64,000 nucleotides of DNA from NCBI GenBank assembly GCA_024734495.1, contig JALMQS010000075.1, forward strand, positions 7,753,493 through 7,817,492, in the 5' to 3' direction. A program made the position numbers and the translations under genes. The DNA is from Forficula auricularia (Eukaryota; Arthropoda; Insecta; Dermaptera; Forficulidae). This document shows, in pieces, positions 62,557 to 64,000 of the stretch (position 1 is its first letter; every line of letters begins with the position of its first letter). The notes beneath the pieces were generated by a model. That model saw only the letters and a program-made list of their open reading frames with translations. It did no database searches and was not told the origin of the DNA.

Positions 62557-63368
62557 TAATATAAAATAATCCGACAATCCTAATTTATAATGTTATAGCT
62601 TAATAAAGGTAATGGTCAAACATCTCAAAACATGTACGCTTGGAATAAACTGAAATCGAATTTTCGAAACCATTGCACAGTACTTAGGTGAAAAGAAGCC
62701 AAATCTAAAAGCTTCTCTTGCTATTTAACAAAAGTATCTTTATGCCCTACATTAACTTGTCACTGCACAAAAAGAAAGCATTCCTCTCATTCGTGCTGTC
62801 TCGCGGATGTTTTTCTTTCGAATCTTTAAAGACATACAATTCCAAACGGAGCCCCTACCGGAGCAAAATTCCAAAAACGCCTAACCAATTCCTAGAGGCC
62901 AACTTTATATTTTGTAAATTTTCAGGTATAACAACAATAATTTTTTTATAGTTGATTAAATAATTATATTATACAAAACGTTCATTTATGCTCATAATCA
63001 TTTTTAGGAAAATATATCATTTAAAAAGAACTTTAACAAAAAGGTTATTGATGTAGTAAATTAATGTCTCAATATAAAATTAGATCTGATTACGTTAACA
63101 GAAGTATGTCCAACCAAAATAAACAACGAGAGTTCAAAAAAGAGACGTTACAGATGTTTTAGCTAACCTCACTACAACTACTTTGATTCTTAACTACTAC
63201 TAACAAGGCATGATGGAAGTGAAGCACTTATAGTAGAATTACTGTTACCATTTGATATCATTGAGCCAGTGAAATTAGATAAATGTTTGATTAGGTATTT
63301 TCATTCAATTTTTTTTACTATTTACAGAAAAAAATAGGTAATACTTCAAACAATAATAATTCTCCATT
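62557..63368. other. AT-rich sequence
   Basis: 62790-62910 is slightly GC-richer. A 77-codon plus frame (62718-62951) has no recognisable domain. No supported gene. Confidence 0.3.
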
Positions 63369-63468
63369 NNNNNNNNNNNNNNNNNNNNNNNNNNNNNNNN
63401 NNNNNNNNNNNNNNNNNNNNNNNNNNNNNNNNNNNNNNNNNNNNNNNNNNNNNNNNNNNNNNNNNNNN
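63369..63468. other. Assembly gap (100 N)
   Basis: Exactly 100 undetermined bases, the usual placeholder for a scaffold gap of unknown length. Nothing should be inferred across it. Confidence 1.
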
Positions 63469-64000
63469 TCGAGCAGCTTATAATTTTTTTCAATATAATA
63501 TTAACACCTCAATGCCTCGTAACTTATCAAATTATTTATATTAATGCTTAATTCAATTAAGATTTTTTTTTAATCACAAATAAAAAACACTAAAATTCTA
63601 ACAGATGCAAACGAAACCATTTTTCCGGATTTGCTGGACCAATGAGCGAATCCTTTATTTGAATTTTTGGTGAGAAATCTTCAATATTTGTAATTTTATA
63701 AAAATATTCTTTAATGGAGATTTGATGGAGAGACAGCCCAAGAATTCTACCCATCACATCTCCATTGATAACTATTTATCTCTCAGCCCATCTCCAAGAA
63801 AATACTTCTATTTTAGAATTTTAATTGAGGCTAGGGATGTGGATAAAATATTTTTTTTTCAAAAACAAAAATTCATCAATGTTGAACGTTTAATAAATTA
63901 ACATTCGTTCCTTTATGAAATGCATTCATTTATGACATTAAAAACAGTAAAATCTAAGATAATAAGGAAAAATCTTAGATTTTTACCTTAATTAAATTCT
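63469..64000. other. AT-rich sequence
   Basis: No gene. A small hairpin near the end (AAAATCTAAGA ... TCTTAGATTTT, about 63949-63983). Confidence 0.4.

Noticed and set aside
62262..62564. Overlapping frames with SKYFQIFPSTSKYFQ-type or GSTWKYLEVLGNIWK-type repeats
   Set aside because: They are produced by the 20-bp satellite in a MITE; frames are open on both strands for that reason.
1..64000. CRISPR arrays, bacterial operons, prophage or plasmid features
   Set aside because: Gene density, composition, splice-like signals and transposon types are those of an animal nuclear genome; regular spaced repeats here are mobile-element satellites.

Overview
This is nuclear DNA from an animal, almost certainly an arthropod and most likely an insect. 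It is strongly AT-rich and full of microsatellites and interspersed repeats. It carries a 5'-truncated non-LTR retrotransposon, many hAT-type non-autonomous DNA elements with 8-bp target duplications, tRNA-derived elements, and a repeat familiar from insect genomes (the 'GACTTCAAAAAAGGAGGAGG' type). I cannot fix the order or species. There is a 100-N assembly gap near the right end. I see no intact, recognisable protein-coding gene, no rRNA and no intact tRNA. Most of the window looks like intron or intergenic DNA. A few GC-richer, non-repetitive islands could be promoters, exons or conserved non-coding elements.

The most striking content is a population of hammerhead ribozyme (HHR) motifs, mostly inside fold-back (palindromic) repeats. 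About twenty motifs of type 'CTGANGA - stem II - GAAAC - short stem III - GTC' lie on both strands. The best are the two mirror-image copies in the 33786-34062 palindrome, one at 27203-27245, one at 52034-52075 and one at 39505-39540. Family A has GAAAC-TATA-GTC, a 2-bp stem III capped by a TATA loop. Family B has GAAAC-GTC, a loopless self-complementary ACGU stem III. Short-stem-III type I hammerheads are known from Penelope-like retroelements and small metazoan retrozymes. I infer that these fold-backs are non-autonomous relatives, although no Penelope-type coding sequence is present here.

Layout. 0-5.5 kb: interspersed repeat R1 (two copies with inverted ends), an inverted repeat pair, and a GC-rich island. 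5.8-8.6 kb: a small basic ORF, two family B fold-backs and a tandem array. 9-14 kb: mostly unique AT-rich DNA with a LINE fragment and a candidate minus-strand non-coding exon. 14.4-16.2 kb: a repeated unit split by a palindromic insect repeat. 16.4-22 kb: islands and hAT elements. 22.7-28.6 kb: family A elements, satellite-bearing repeat R4 and three hAT elements. 29-39.4 kb: two copies of a LINE 3' end, a candidate signal-peptide exon, the double-hammerhead palindrome, a hairpin/SINE locus and fold-backs. 39.5-45 kb: a dense mobile-element cluster. 45.7-46.3 kb: a GC-rich GA-repeat island ending in a good splice donor, the best candidate promoter and first exon. 47-60 kb: possible regulatory islands, family C and A elements and one hAT element. 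61-62.6 kb: a family A element bracketed by two 330-bp copies of its flank, then a hAT MITE with an internal satellite. 63.4 kb: assembly gap.

The elements work as parasites rather than as a pathway. The HHR fold-backs would self-cleave when transcribed. The hAT MITEs would depend on a transposase encoded elsewhere. Nested insertions, such as a tRNA-like element inside R1, give a relative order of events.
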